Source of the DNA: Larus michahellis
Taxonomy: Eukaryota > Chordata > Aves > Charadriiformes > Laridae
NCBI RefSeq assembly: GCF_964199755.1
Contig: NC_133897.1
Location: 19,458,492 to 19,522,491 of the forward strand
DNA length: 64,000 nt
Direction of reading: 5' to 3'
Each line of letters starts with the position of its first letter. The stretch's first letter is position 1. A model generated the notes under the pieces. That model ran no database searches and was not told the DNA's origin. It was given only the letters and a program-made list of their open reading frames with translations. Shown here piece by piece: positions 24,101 through 35,900 of the stretch. The position numbers were made by a program, and so were the translations under genes.

Positions 24101-27100
24101 ACCGGAATCAATTGCAGTTAATGAAGCAAACAATCAGAACAAATATCCTTTCAGCCTAGCACAAGGCAAGCCTACAGTCTTCACTGCAGGAATGATATGT
24201 AATCTGTTTACTAATTACTGTGGGAAAAGTCCAGTAAAATATGATCATTTGCAGCTAAACATTCCCCCCCCCCTATTTACATTAAAATATGAGAAATGGA
24301 GAAGTGTTCAAGAAGACTTACTACCGCAAAGCTGGGTGAGCAGTGAGGTGGGAGATGGCATGCAGAATGGTGGCTGGCAGGAATAATTAGTGATAATGGC
24401 TATCTAAACTGGTACAGCCAGTTGAAAAATAGGTATGTAGTTCAGATGCCTGAGGTGGGTGGTCAGTGGCCTGTGGTAGCTCCTCTCCTATGTGCTCTGA
24501 GCGGTCCTTGGAGCTCCACAACCCCCCAGGACCAGGAGGGCCCCAACCTTGATGTTGTTGTGTTGAACAAACCCCCACGCCCTCCCCTCCACTCTGCATG
24601 CATTGGCAGCGGGGAAAGGAGCAGGGAGAATTAGATTAAGAAGAAATGGCATAAGGGATTACGCTGAGGGCTCGCTGTTGCAGATCACAAGTCAGCAATC
24701 TGTCTGTGACCAGAAAAAGGATTTAAAATCCAGTCACCACTACAAAACAGGATTTAACAATGGGAGAGTGAACATCAGTGATACAGTTATTCTGAGTGCG
24801 TGGGCTACCTCCCAACAGGCTGCTTATTCTATAATGACCTATTAAAGCAATATTTGCATCCTCACTTTAGGATCCTCCACTTGCTTCTTTACTGAGCCAG
24901 TCAAGAGGTATATGGGAGCCAGAGATCTATGGAAGCTAGTATGACGTACTTCTATTTTAAGATTCACTCACATGTTTAACAACATTATTCCAACCACTGT
25001 TACAGTTTTGACTGATACATGTCTTATGTCCTATTTTCTGAAGATAATATCCATGTTAACTCTCAGGGAATCACAAAATAGAACAAACTTCACCAACCTG
25101 TTTTGTATGTTTTCACTGACCTCATGTATGCAATATACTTTGTCTATACAGATAGTTTATTTAGGAGGCCTTAAAGAGAAAATTGCAAATCAGAGATGCA
25201 TTATATTTTTATTCCTGTCTGTAAACCCTTTTTATAGTTATTAAGATTTATATTTGCCTTTCTTCAGAAATATGGTCTCTCACATCTTTTGCCAGTCATG
25301 TTTTGGCTTACAGAAGTTGCTGCAGTAGAGAAACTTCACATTTCCAGGTTGTCTGTCTTCAGCAAATGACCCAAACACAGTATTCATAGGATTTCACTTC
25401 TCCCTGTTGTTGCAGGGGAGGAAGGATGCAGTAACACGGAAATGGAAAGCCCAAGGATAAGAAGGATCTGCTTTTACCCCAAATTTCTCACAGCATCAAG
25501 CGCTTCCTTGTAACGCTGTAAGTACCATGGTAGCCCAGGAAGATTCATTTAACAAAACTACCTGAAATATATACAAACACAGAAAAAGCTTTTGGATCCA
25601 AACCTGAATGTAAAAAATTTACTGAGAAAAAATGAAAACATGATGTAGAGGAGACTAACTTCTCAAGCCCCGAGGGATCCCCACTCTCCTATCAGAATTA
25701 GGTAAATACAGTTGCCATAATGTTAGTCTAAGCTGCAGCCCTCCGGAGGATCACGCTGGTGGCAGGAAGCAGAACTCTCTTCTGCACTTTTGATTTAATT
25801 TTAGTACAAGGAAAAGGATTTTAATATTGCTCTTTCTTGCCTAATGAATGATCAAAGTTTTTCCACATCTTCAGATGGAAACATGCTGGGCCCAATTTTT
25901 TTTTTCCTAGTCTATGCCCACACGATGCATTCACAGCCTCCCAGTGGTGTAACATTTCTTGAGGCTCAGAGAAAGAATAAATAAATTAGTAAGAGGCAGT
26001 TGTATGAAATATACATCCACATATATAGATGTGAGCTTCTGGTCTCATCCTTGGACCTCCTTTTTACAGGCTAATCCACAGCCTGGTACACTTCTGGCTT
26101 CCTACTGTGAACTAGTTTACCCCTTTTTAGTCACTTCATTAAATACCTGGTACATAATATTAATGATGTTGTCAGCAAATGAGAAGAATTACAAACACCA
26201 GTGACGACAGAGAAATAATCAAGAAAGAGAAGGAAGTTTCTAATGGGAAAATGGAGCCTCCCACAGAGAATTCTGCTTGAAATATCATCTTTTACTAATT
26301 GATATGGCCACTGGTGTGGGAGATGATGTCGTTTTGCACCTGATTTAGAGTTCAAAGAATACTTAAATCAGACATCGAGTTTGAAGTGCTTATTGTGTTT
26401 TTTCTGAGAACAGTGTTGTAAAAAGAGTATTTTAGAGACCCTGGAAAGTCAGCAGCCAACGCCAGCGATGCCCGAGCTGTGTGGGAAGGGGCTGGCACAG
26501 TGCAGTTTCATATCGTTTGGTGGCCTAGATACTCACCCAGGTATATCCACCTCTGCATGAAGGAGAAATTGGGATGATTGCCTGGATCCTTACTCCCCAG
26601 AGACCAGTGCTGCTGGAAAGGGAGGAGGAGATGAGGAGAATTAACTCACCTGCCCAGGGAAGGGCTCTCTATGAAACCTGCAGCGGGGCGGGTATGGATT
26701 TGTAAGAAGGTTTCTGAAATGAAGAGTGCAACAAAGCCCATGGTGGATTTCCCAGGCTCCTCTAAAGGATAAAGTGCACATTGCAGCAGATCTTCTTGCG
26801 CCTGAAGCTGTGAATGCAGAGTGACAGTATTCACACAGGACCCCTGGGGACCCTTGAATTCATTCCTGACAAAAAGTAGGCTGCATGTATGTGTTGCTGC
26901 ATGTAGGAGTTAGCTGCTCCTCTACCATGAAAGTATCCTCCTCAAAGTTATTTTTGTATAGCCGTTCTTTCTCTCAGTATGTGCAAAGCCCCAAGTTTTA
27001 ATTGCCTTCTGATGTTTGAGCCTTTAGGATTTGTGTTTTTGTGATCCTCTTTGCAGCTATTTAATTCATATAAATTTGTATGAACGAAAGCTGATTTTTT

Positions 27101-28819
27101 CCACCTAATAAAGTCCCTGTATTTAAGTAAGAAAACTGAAGATACACATTTCTACCAAAGAACTATTTATTTCAAATGTTTTCATGCATTATTATTTAAA
27201 GGTGTAGGAGGAGGGGGAGAGGGAAGAGTGCAAACCATGAGTGAAGCGGCTCCTCCAACTCCCTTCCTAGCAAACAATGGTTCTTAGTTGCAGCTTAAGA
27301 TCACTTTTTCATCTTATTGTTGACTTCCTCAGCATTAACTTTGAGGAAGAGAGGTAATGCTCTTCAGTGGTCTGGCTTAGTGGGAGATAGTAGCAATAGC
27401 TACAGGAAGCTTTTTTAAGCCTTTCTGAAAGCACCATATCAAAGGGCAAAAGCTAAGCTACGGAGGACGCTTATTGTGCCAGGACAATAGCACAGATACC
27501 CTCACTGGAGCTGGTTAAGATATTTTTTTCATGAAGCCTTTTATATTGCTGTCAGGAAGCGCCAGCCCATTGAAACTTCTCATGGCAATGTACTGATGTA
27601 CCTTTCCTCAGTAAAAGCTTTTTTAATTCATAACGTACACCTGGTCAAATAAAGAGAAGATAACTCTCCATGATGCACCAACATTGCCACCATTTCCAAG
27701 CTACAGTCACCCTTCTTAGATTTTTTAATTAAACTTGAAAAGAACCGCATAAGAAAGCAATGACACTCTCCACAGAACAGGGTTTTTATTTTTCCAGCTC
27801 TCCCTAGTCCTCCCCTAATGGCAAGACACTGTGTGTCTGCTCAAAGAACATATGTCTCGGAGAAGCTCTGCCAGGAGGGAGGAAGTTGGATTGCTGTTGC
27901 TAAAGGGGCAGAGCTGGGGTTTCCAAGCTATTTTATCTATGCATTTCCTTACTTTCAAAAGCACTCATATTTCTTTTAGATTTAAAATTGAGGCTGATGT
28001 CGTAAGTTGCTACAGATTTTCTTGTAACTTAAACATTTTTGTTCTCTTCTGGCTGCTGCCGCATTTGATGAACCTTAACCGTGTTCAGTAAGGTCTTAAG
28101 AACGTAGTATATTGCCAGCATCAATCAAGACTAGAGCTGCAATAGCATAGTCATCTGTAACACTCAGGTACAGAAGGTAAAAGCATTTTGTGCATTGGAA
28201 ACCTCTGAATGGGAATGTTAACACTACCAAAGCATTCCCCTGCTCTGGGAAAAAAACCTGCCAGATAGTAAACCCCAATAAACTGAGACGGAAGACTTGG
28301 ATTAGCATCTCATGTCAGAGTAGGCTGAAGTAGATTGGCTTCTGTTTACATAAAAGAATTTCTAGAACAGGGCTGATGTTTCAGAGCTTCTTGATGTTTC
28401 ACAGCCTCTTGTCTAAAGGTCCGCCTGCAGAAAGCAGCAGTTCACTCCACAGTGACTCACTTTAGTAGATATAACACAGAAAACCTCCCCAACGGCACTT
28501 TATTCTGAGTCATATTTCTCTGAAGTAGCATCTATTCAATGTACATGGACCAACTGTCACCTTACTTGATCAATTAAAATCTGGAGCATTGCATAAACAT
28601 TACTAGAGGAAACGTATAGCCTAATGGATTTGCAGCTGCAATGGTGACGCATCTGCATAACAATAAAGTTAACACACAGCATTAGTCTCCTGCTTTTAGA
28701 GATTTTCTTGTATTTTTTAAATAACTGCTTTTATATGTCAGGGTCTTAAGGCAGCACCTAGGGGATAATCAGGAATCGCTGGACATAGTTGTGTATGTGT
28801 GCCCATGTGTATTTAAATG
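24101..28819. other. Intergenic DNA, no feature recognised
   Basis: AT-rich, with a run of 10 C at about 24264-24273. Short open frames look random; none carries a recognisable domain. Confidence 0.6.
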
Positions 28820-28920
28820 CATTATATATATATACACACACACACACCCCTCCCCCTCACACACATACACCCATACATCCATATACATACATGTAGATAC
28901 ATATACATAACCACACAAGC
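28820..28920 (+). repeat. Compound microsatellite (AT)n-(AC)n and diverged (ACAT)n
   Basis: ATTATATATATATACACACA followed by a C-rich break and then CATACACCCATACATCCATA-type repeats. Simple-sequence DNA in the intergenic region. Confidence 0.95.
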
Positions 28921-29568
28921 TATTTTTCTCTATAAATTACTTTGGTCGGCTGAAAGCATGGGGCAAGAGAGAGCTTGAAGACTTGTAGCAGAGAGCCGTG
29001 GTACGCTGCCAGCCACGCACCATCGGTGGTCCCAGCGGGATTCTGGCCGAAGTCAAAGCAGCCTTCATGGGGCAAGAGAGCACGTCGTGGTGAAGCTGCC
29101 AGGGCGGCCGGCAGGCAGACAGGCGGTGCAGGAACTGTAGGCACAGGGGCAGAGTAAAAAATAAAGACTTCACTCGCCTCCTGACAGCAAACTAATTGAA
29201 TTGTTGCAAACTCGAGACTCCCCCAAATTTCTATTAAGTGTTTCAAGCTTATTCATGATAATAAGATTAAAATGAATAATTATAAGTATGGAATGGGGGG
29301 GAAAAATGGGGGAAAAAATTACAGTATACCCACAGAAGTTAAATGAGAGCTTAACAATTACAATTATTGACAAATATGACATACACAAGTTTTGTTACTC
29401 ATAATTAAATAATAATCCTGCTTAACAGTATTCTGTGAAGGAAATGTGGCTTTCTCAGTAAAGACACCAGCAGTGGCTCTAACCCCAGTTATACTTTAGA
29501 CATGTACAAGGTCAGCATTATGTTTGAACTTGAACCTTAACTTCCTTCATGTCCAAGAGAGAGAAATT
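28921..29568. other. Intergenic DNA, no feature recognised
   Basis: A GC-richer patch at 28960-29150 gives overlapping open frames on both strands. No protein motif or repeat family recognised. Confidence 0.55.
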
Positions 29569-29752
29569 AGTATAGAATAACAGAATCATTTAGGCTGGAA
29601 ACTACCCTTAAGATCATCAAGTCCAGCTGTTACCCTAACACTGACAAGTTACCTCTAAACAATGTCCCCAAGCACCACACCTACACATCTTTCAAGTACC
29701 TCTAGGGATGGTGACTCAACCTCTTCCCTGGGCAGCCTGTTCCAACACTTGA
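29569..29752 (-). mobile_element. CR1 LINE 3' fragment
   Basis: Plus strand shows ATAACAGAATCATTTAGGCTGG followed by AAGATCATCAAGTCCAGCTG, GGGATGGTGACTCAACC and GGGCAGCCTGTTCCAACACTT. These are in order for an antisense CR1 3' end. It is older and more diverged than the copies at 32636 and 56301. Confidence 0.88.
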
Positions 29753-31604
29753 CAAGATATTTTGGGGTGTGTTTTATTTGATCTCTTAGATACGGGTTGA
29801 GCAGAAGACTAATTGTGTCCCAGACTCCATAAACTATATTGATTCACTCTCTGTTTGTGAAGAGGACCAAGGAGACTCACAGATAGAGATGTTGGCTCTT
29901 ACTCAGATCAATACTATTTTGGGTAGTCTTTGCAAAGATAGTTGCTGATACTTCCCAGGTTTCCTCAGTTCCCTCCCTCAGCCCTCCCACATACCTTTCA
30001 TGGTAGAGTTCTCTCTCTTCCTGCTTTTTTTCCCCCAACCCCTGCAGCACAGGAGAATCATGGTTCCAGTATGGGATTTGGTTGCAATGTGGTGTGAAGG
30101 GTGGTCATCTTGGTGAACCACCATGATCTGTGCAGCAGGCTTAACAGAAGGCTCTGGTGCTCAAAGGGACTATTTCACCTGCCGGCACCTGGGCTCAGCC
30201 CTTTCATCAGGACGCGATCCCAATGGCCCTGTGCTAGATCTCCAAAAGAGATGAGAGGAGCCCAGGCAGTTGCAGCTGAGCACTGTGGCGACAGAGCACA
30301 CCCCAAGGCTGTGGAGTTGTGTTGCCATCTGGAAATGCTGTGCCATTCCTGTGCTCCTGGATGAAGGAACACAGGAGTGCTGTCCTTGCACATTTAAGCA
30401 GGGTTAAATAAAGGGTTTAGCTAACAAAGCATTTGGAAGAAGGTCAAGTCTCAGCTGCACTTGGGTCCTAGTATCTGTTTCTTGAGTTAATGAGGCCATC
30501 AAGGGGGATATGGAGTCATGGTGCTCGACCAAGGTGCATTATTGATGCATACAGTTTACTACACTGATGGTTGCTATGGACTGCCGAGTTATAAGGCAGG
30601 GCAAAACACACCATGCATGAGCAGAGAAATGTATGGATATTCATTTCTCAAAGAAAGGGTATGATATTTAGCTGAGTTGTGTAAAAGATTGGCTTCAACA
30701 GCAGGCAGGCCAGTTATGTATCTGGGGAGGTGTGATCACGCTGCATATATCACACCTGTGCTATGGCATATAACAGTTTTTGAGGAAGAGAAAGAACTTA
30801 CATGGCTAAGTAGATGTGCTGATTTAGCTCAGTGATAAGTGACATTTTGGGAGCAGAAAGAAGGGGTGGTTGTATTTCTGAGTGGATTGGAGTGAGAGGT
30901 ACCATTTGCACCTTCACCATTGATATGGCGAATCACCGCCGCTCCCTGTGACTATACACTAATTGTCCAGCTCTCCATACACTTGCTTGTGTGTGGAGCA
31001 TCTTTTAAGCCTCACTTCATATTAAGCATGACCTGCCACAACATTAGCATTATGATCCATACATTTCATGGATATCCGTTTTCACTGTCATACAGATTTT
31101 CAGACTTGGCAAATTATAGACCCCAAATTCATCATATCCATATCTAATAGTTTCCAGTGCTGGAATAATTCTGTACTACTTAGCACTTCATACCTATGAT
31201 TAATAGCCTTAATATTCTCCTCACTATACACATATATTTTACCTGATACTGATACTATACTGCCACCTTTAATTTCAGTAATTTAAAGTATTCTTTCAAT
31301 GTTTAAAAACTATATCAGTTTCAAGTGATATTGCAATCCATATATTATTTAAGTCATTTTAAGCTTCAAGTCACTTTATATGACATCATTTCAATTATAT
31401 CCTTGCTCAATATATACAGCACTTACTCATAAAGCAGAATGAGTTAGTCAGATGCACAGAGTTTTCAAGGTCACTATATTGTTAATAAAACTTGTTAACT
31501 GACACAGGCATTAGTCATAAAGCTGAGTAAATGTAATGATTAAGCCACTCACAGCTCCTCGCCATTCTGTTACATCCTGCCTTCTAAAGAGAGAATTTTT
31601 ATTT
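29753..31604. other. Intergenic DNA, no feature recognised
   Basis: Nothing recognised. 31020-31450 is notably AT-rich. Confidence 0.6.
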
Positions 31605-31685
31605 TGGGGCCTGATTTAAACCTACTTAAGTCAGTGGAAAAACTCCCTGTGTCTTCACTGGGCTTCGTATCAGACTGCCACTAAA
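31605..31685. repeat. Ancient amniote LINE fossil
   Basis: GGGGCCTGATTTAAACCTAC, TTAAGTCAGTGGAAAAACTC and CTTCACTGGGCTTCGTATCA reproduce in order a motif chain (GGCCTGAT, then AGTCAGTGG, then GGGCTT.GGATCAG) shared by old LINE-derived repeats of turtles, crocodiles and birds. Exact family not assignable by eye. Confidence 0.5.
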
Positions 31686-32635
31686 CCACAGAACCACACT
31701 CACAAAAAGAGCAGACAACAGCTCGACAACTCGGGCAGGCTCCTACATATCAGCTCCTGCCACAGTTCATAGCTGTAACGTTCATCTGGGCAAAACAGAT
31801 GGAGCTTGACCAAACTCTAGGTGGAACCATAATTACATTTTATTCCTTCAGACATCTCTTACTGCAGAACGCACAGAACTTCCCTGCTGCAGAAAGCACA
31901 AAGTAATTATTGTTTGGGCTTGATGGGGGGTTGTTGATCCCCCAGTGATACGCTGTTATTCATTTGCTGGGTGCAAGGGACCCAAGGAGAGTATACATGC
32001 AACATGCAACCACACCAAGTGTGGAATAAACAGCGTGATCAATAACCAAACGGAAACACTTCAATGAATTTAATGATTTCTGAATTTTAATGATTTAATG
32101 AAATCTCCCGGGAGAGATCAAAACAGATCAGCTCCCATTTAGTGAGAAGGAGTACATTATTTCCGTATACATTACCACTCTACACTGAATACTAATGAGT
32201 GTTATGTATTCTGTTTAAAAGTGAAGAATTTTGTGTGGCCTGTGTCTGCTCTGCCTTACTCAGACAGTCACCCATGCTGTAAGATATGAGCTATTTGAAT
32301 GATCCTTGCCAGATGAAAAGTTGGGAGGCTGGAAAGAAGACTAAGGCATTGTCAGTGCCAATATGTACAATACAGGATGAATCACATCCTATGTGGGATC
32401 CTACATCTCACTTAGTATGAGACATCTTGGATACTTCTAAATCTGAGCTAGTCATCCTAATCTCCCTTGGAAAATGGAAATGTGGCAACTTTATGGTGCC
32501 ATTTAAATGACCTCCTGTAGGCATTGTCTGTAGTGTGAAAGGAATTACACCATCGATTCCGGTGAGTATACTGAATAAATCTCCATTAACCACACAAGGG
32601 TCCAAAGAAGACTCACTTCTTCACTTATGTAGGTT
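31686..32635. other. Intergenic DNA, no feature recognised
   Basis: Nothing recognised between the old LINE fossil and the CR1 at 32636. Confidence 0.6.
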
Positions 32636-32981
32636 TCTGCAGCCTTCCAGTACCTACAGGGGGCCTACAGAAAAGACAGGAAGGGACTCGTTATCAGAGA
32701 GTGTAACGATAGAACAAGGGGTAATGGTTTCAAACTGAAGGAGGGTAGATTTAGATTGGATATTAGGAAGAAATTCTTCACTATAAGGGTGGTGAGGCCC
32801 TGGAACAGGTTGCCCAGGAAGGTTGTGGATGCCCCGTCCCTGGAAGTGTTCAAGGCCAGGCTGGATGGGGCTTTGAGCAGCCTGGTCTAGTGGGAGGTGT
32901 CTCTGCCCATGGCAGGGGGTTGGAACTAGATGATCTTCAAGGTCCTTTCCAATCTGAACCATTCCATGGTTCTATGATTCA
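32636..32981 (+). mobile_element. CR1 LINE, 3' end, truncated
   Basis: Begins TGCAGCCTTCCAGTACCTAC, continues AGGGACTCGTTATCAGAGAG, GTGGTGAGGCCCTGGAACAG and GATGATCTTCAAGGTCC, and ends CCATTCCATGGTTCTATGATT. The reading frame shows remnants of the CR1 ORF2 C-terminus. Plus orientation, 5'-truncated, with a well-preserved tail. Confidence 0.94.
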
Positions 32982-35900
32982 AGACAGTCCCACCCAAAAG
33001 CATCTGCTGCTGGGTACCAGAAGGCAACAGAAAGACCAAGAGTTGCCAGTACACATTGCCACCAAAATGGGCAGAATCCCTCCCTGGCAACGCTGAACCA
33101 CTGCAACACACCCTTGGGAGGCAGAGTCTGCCACAGAGACTACGGGAGCAGGGAAATCCCCTGTGAGGAGACTGTCCTCAGCAGTCCCATGTAGAAGCAA
33201 GGAACTGCATACAAGAGAAAAAAATCCAGTTAAATGGACAACTTGCAAAACAAAACATACTTACACGATGTGTATATAAAGTGTCTACAGACTCCAGCGA
33301 GTGAGGCATTAAATACACTGGAAAGCAGTGGGGGACAGGTAGCACCTCAGCCAGAGAGCTGATGTGGTTGGGATCAGCAAGACAGCAAAGTCTTTGTCAT
33401 TAGGTGGAGCTGGAAAAAACAGAGATTATGAACAGTATCATCGGAGCGTCACACAGCAGAGGGACAGCAGCAGCATGGTGAAAGGACTCCTCCTCCTAGT
33501 ACTAGTAATAATAATAAGGGAACATTTAATTTAAAATCCAAGACACTTGAAAGATGTATCCAGGAGATAGAACAGAACGGCAGCAAAACTGTGTCCTTTA
33601 GCGCGATTCATTTATTAGCACTACAGCCCCTGCTACGGCCAGCTGCCACGGAAACAGCTTTTTCTAAACAAAGCAAATCCTAATCCAGTATGGTCCTAAA
33701 AAAGGAAAATCAAGGTTTGGGGAGATGGACCAGAAAGAAGCAGCAGTCTGTGCACACGGTGAGACCGCTGTTGGCAAAGCAGCTAGAAAATGGAGCTATA
33801 ACATTCTCTTACGGATTTGCAATTTATGTAAACAAGCATTCCTACATTACTGTAGAGTATGTTCATGAAACAGTACAGATACACACAGACTTTCGTTTAG
33901 TCAACAGAACTATTTTCATGTTTTAAAATTATTTTGATCTCTTTTATCTCTTATTTTTGCCTGAAAATACTCTTAAATCTTAAACAAATTTAGACAAATT
34001 TTAAAAGGCAAATATAGCTGGAAAAGCGGTGAATACATTTTTTCTTGTCAGTTTGTCATACTCACGTGATAGTCACCCCTCTTCCCCTTTTGCTTTTGTC
34101 TTTGTCTTCCTATAATCCTAGGCTGTAAGGACTGAAAAAAAAAATCAGCACTTATTTATGTATGTGCTTATTTTGTAGAGTGCCTAGGACAACCGAAATT
34201 GATGCAGTGATACTGCCACTCCTGCCTTGTGCTGCTCAGAGAACGCAGAAAGGCTGGGGGGGGTGAGGCGGGGGGGGGTGGCTCAGTCAAGCGTGGGGTG
34301 TCTGGGGTGAAATGCGTGTGGCAGCAGGGAGAAGAGAATTCAGAGCAGAAGACAAGGTGAGGGATGATGAACGTTTGGGGTGAGAGGATGGAGCATGTGG
34401 TCTTTGCTAACGGAAATGATTTTCAAGCTGCAAGAATAGGAAAATCAGCAGGGTTTAGCAAAGGCACAAGCCTAGAGGAATAGGCAGAGGAAAACTATAA
34501 CACAAAGTTTCCACGTCTGAGACAAAGACGGAAAAGCTAAGAATCAAAGACATGGAAACATGCAGGAGAGACAGGGTAAAGAAGATTTTTGAAAACACCT
34601 AAATTCTTAGTGCTTCTAAGTCTCTCTTGTTTTCAGTGTCCTACTGGGAAGCAACAGATAGAGCTGAAAAATTCCACCAAAAGAGAAGAGCTCTAATCAG
34701 GCTGAGCAAGAGCCGGACACCAAGCATGCAAAAGGGGTGGGAAAGGAAATCTGCAGCCATGGGCTCAAGACATAAAGCATCAAGTCTAGGAAACAGCTGT
34801 GCAGCCTCTGTTAGTAAATGAGCTCGGTTTGGTCGCTCTTTGTAAGAGAAGAGAGGGGAGAAAATGCAGTCCTTGGAGGAGATCAACAGGGAACGCTAGA
34901 AAGGAGGATCAGGAAATGCACTTAGAGCTTTCTTCAAGATCTGGGTTTACTTTGCATGAAGATTGTGACAGTGACATTAAATACAAATAAATGGGATGCT
35001 AACAACAGATTTGATCTCCACGTTGTACCACAACTTACCTTTCTTCCCAGCAGAATCAGCTCTGTTTACAGAGCCCGGCTATTCTAGTTAAGGATGTAAA
35101 GAGGAATAGACTTTGATATTATTTCTTTGCATTTACCTGTCTCCGTGGAATTGAAAGGAGATGAAGGGCTGCTGAAATTAAACAGATGTATAAAACTGTA
35201 CCAGGTGTACCAGAGATGCAAATACCCAAGACCATCTCTGTGACATTTGGATAGTATTTGGAGAAGCAAGGAGGATTTTTAATTTGCTCTTCACGTGTAC
35301 ACAGGAATGCCGTGCTAGCACCAGCAAGCTGTGCAGGTGGGCAAGGGAAATTCTGGAGAACTCCTGACGCCGGTGCTAAAACCCAGCAAGTATTCATTTC
35401 CTGCGTTTGAACAGCTCAGGAGACTATGAGAACTTTAATGTAGGAAAAGGTCAGGTCATTTCAACTTCAAGTTTGTCTAGATTTCATCTGGTTTGTTAAG
35501 AAAAAATGCAAATTATAAGAGTCATGAGGAAATTTCACATAGTACAAAACTGCTTACATTAACCAAGCTTCCATAATCACCTACTTTGTGAATCAATATG
35601 CATTTTATTGCCATTCAATACTATATAATCCATTGTCATATAAAAGGTAAAGAGCAGTAACATGCGAGTGTTTGTTAGTACTATCAGGAGTATCTGAAAA
35701 CTCTAAGATTTCGACCACATCCTTCTTCCTATCATCTTTTGGAAATAGCGAGGTCATCCCCACAGTGATGGAAAATTAAGGCACAGGGAGCCTGGGAGCC
35801 AGGCCAGTACCTATGTAAAAATCTGCCCCTACGCGATTTGCCAAATATTGCACTGGAATTTTACAGCTAGGCAGCAAATGGAATGAGTGTGTGTGGCTTT

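Noticed and set aside
23852-24159. Poly-Phe and Phe-Ser open frames
   Set aside because: Direct translation of the (TTTTTC)n array; no flanking coding signal.
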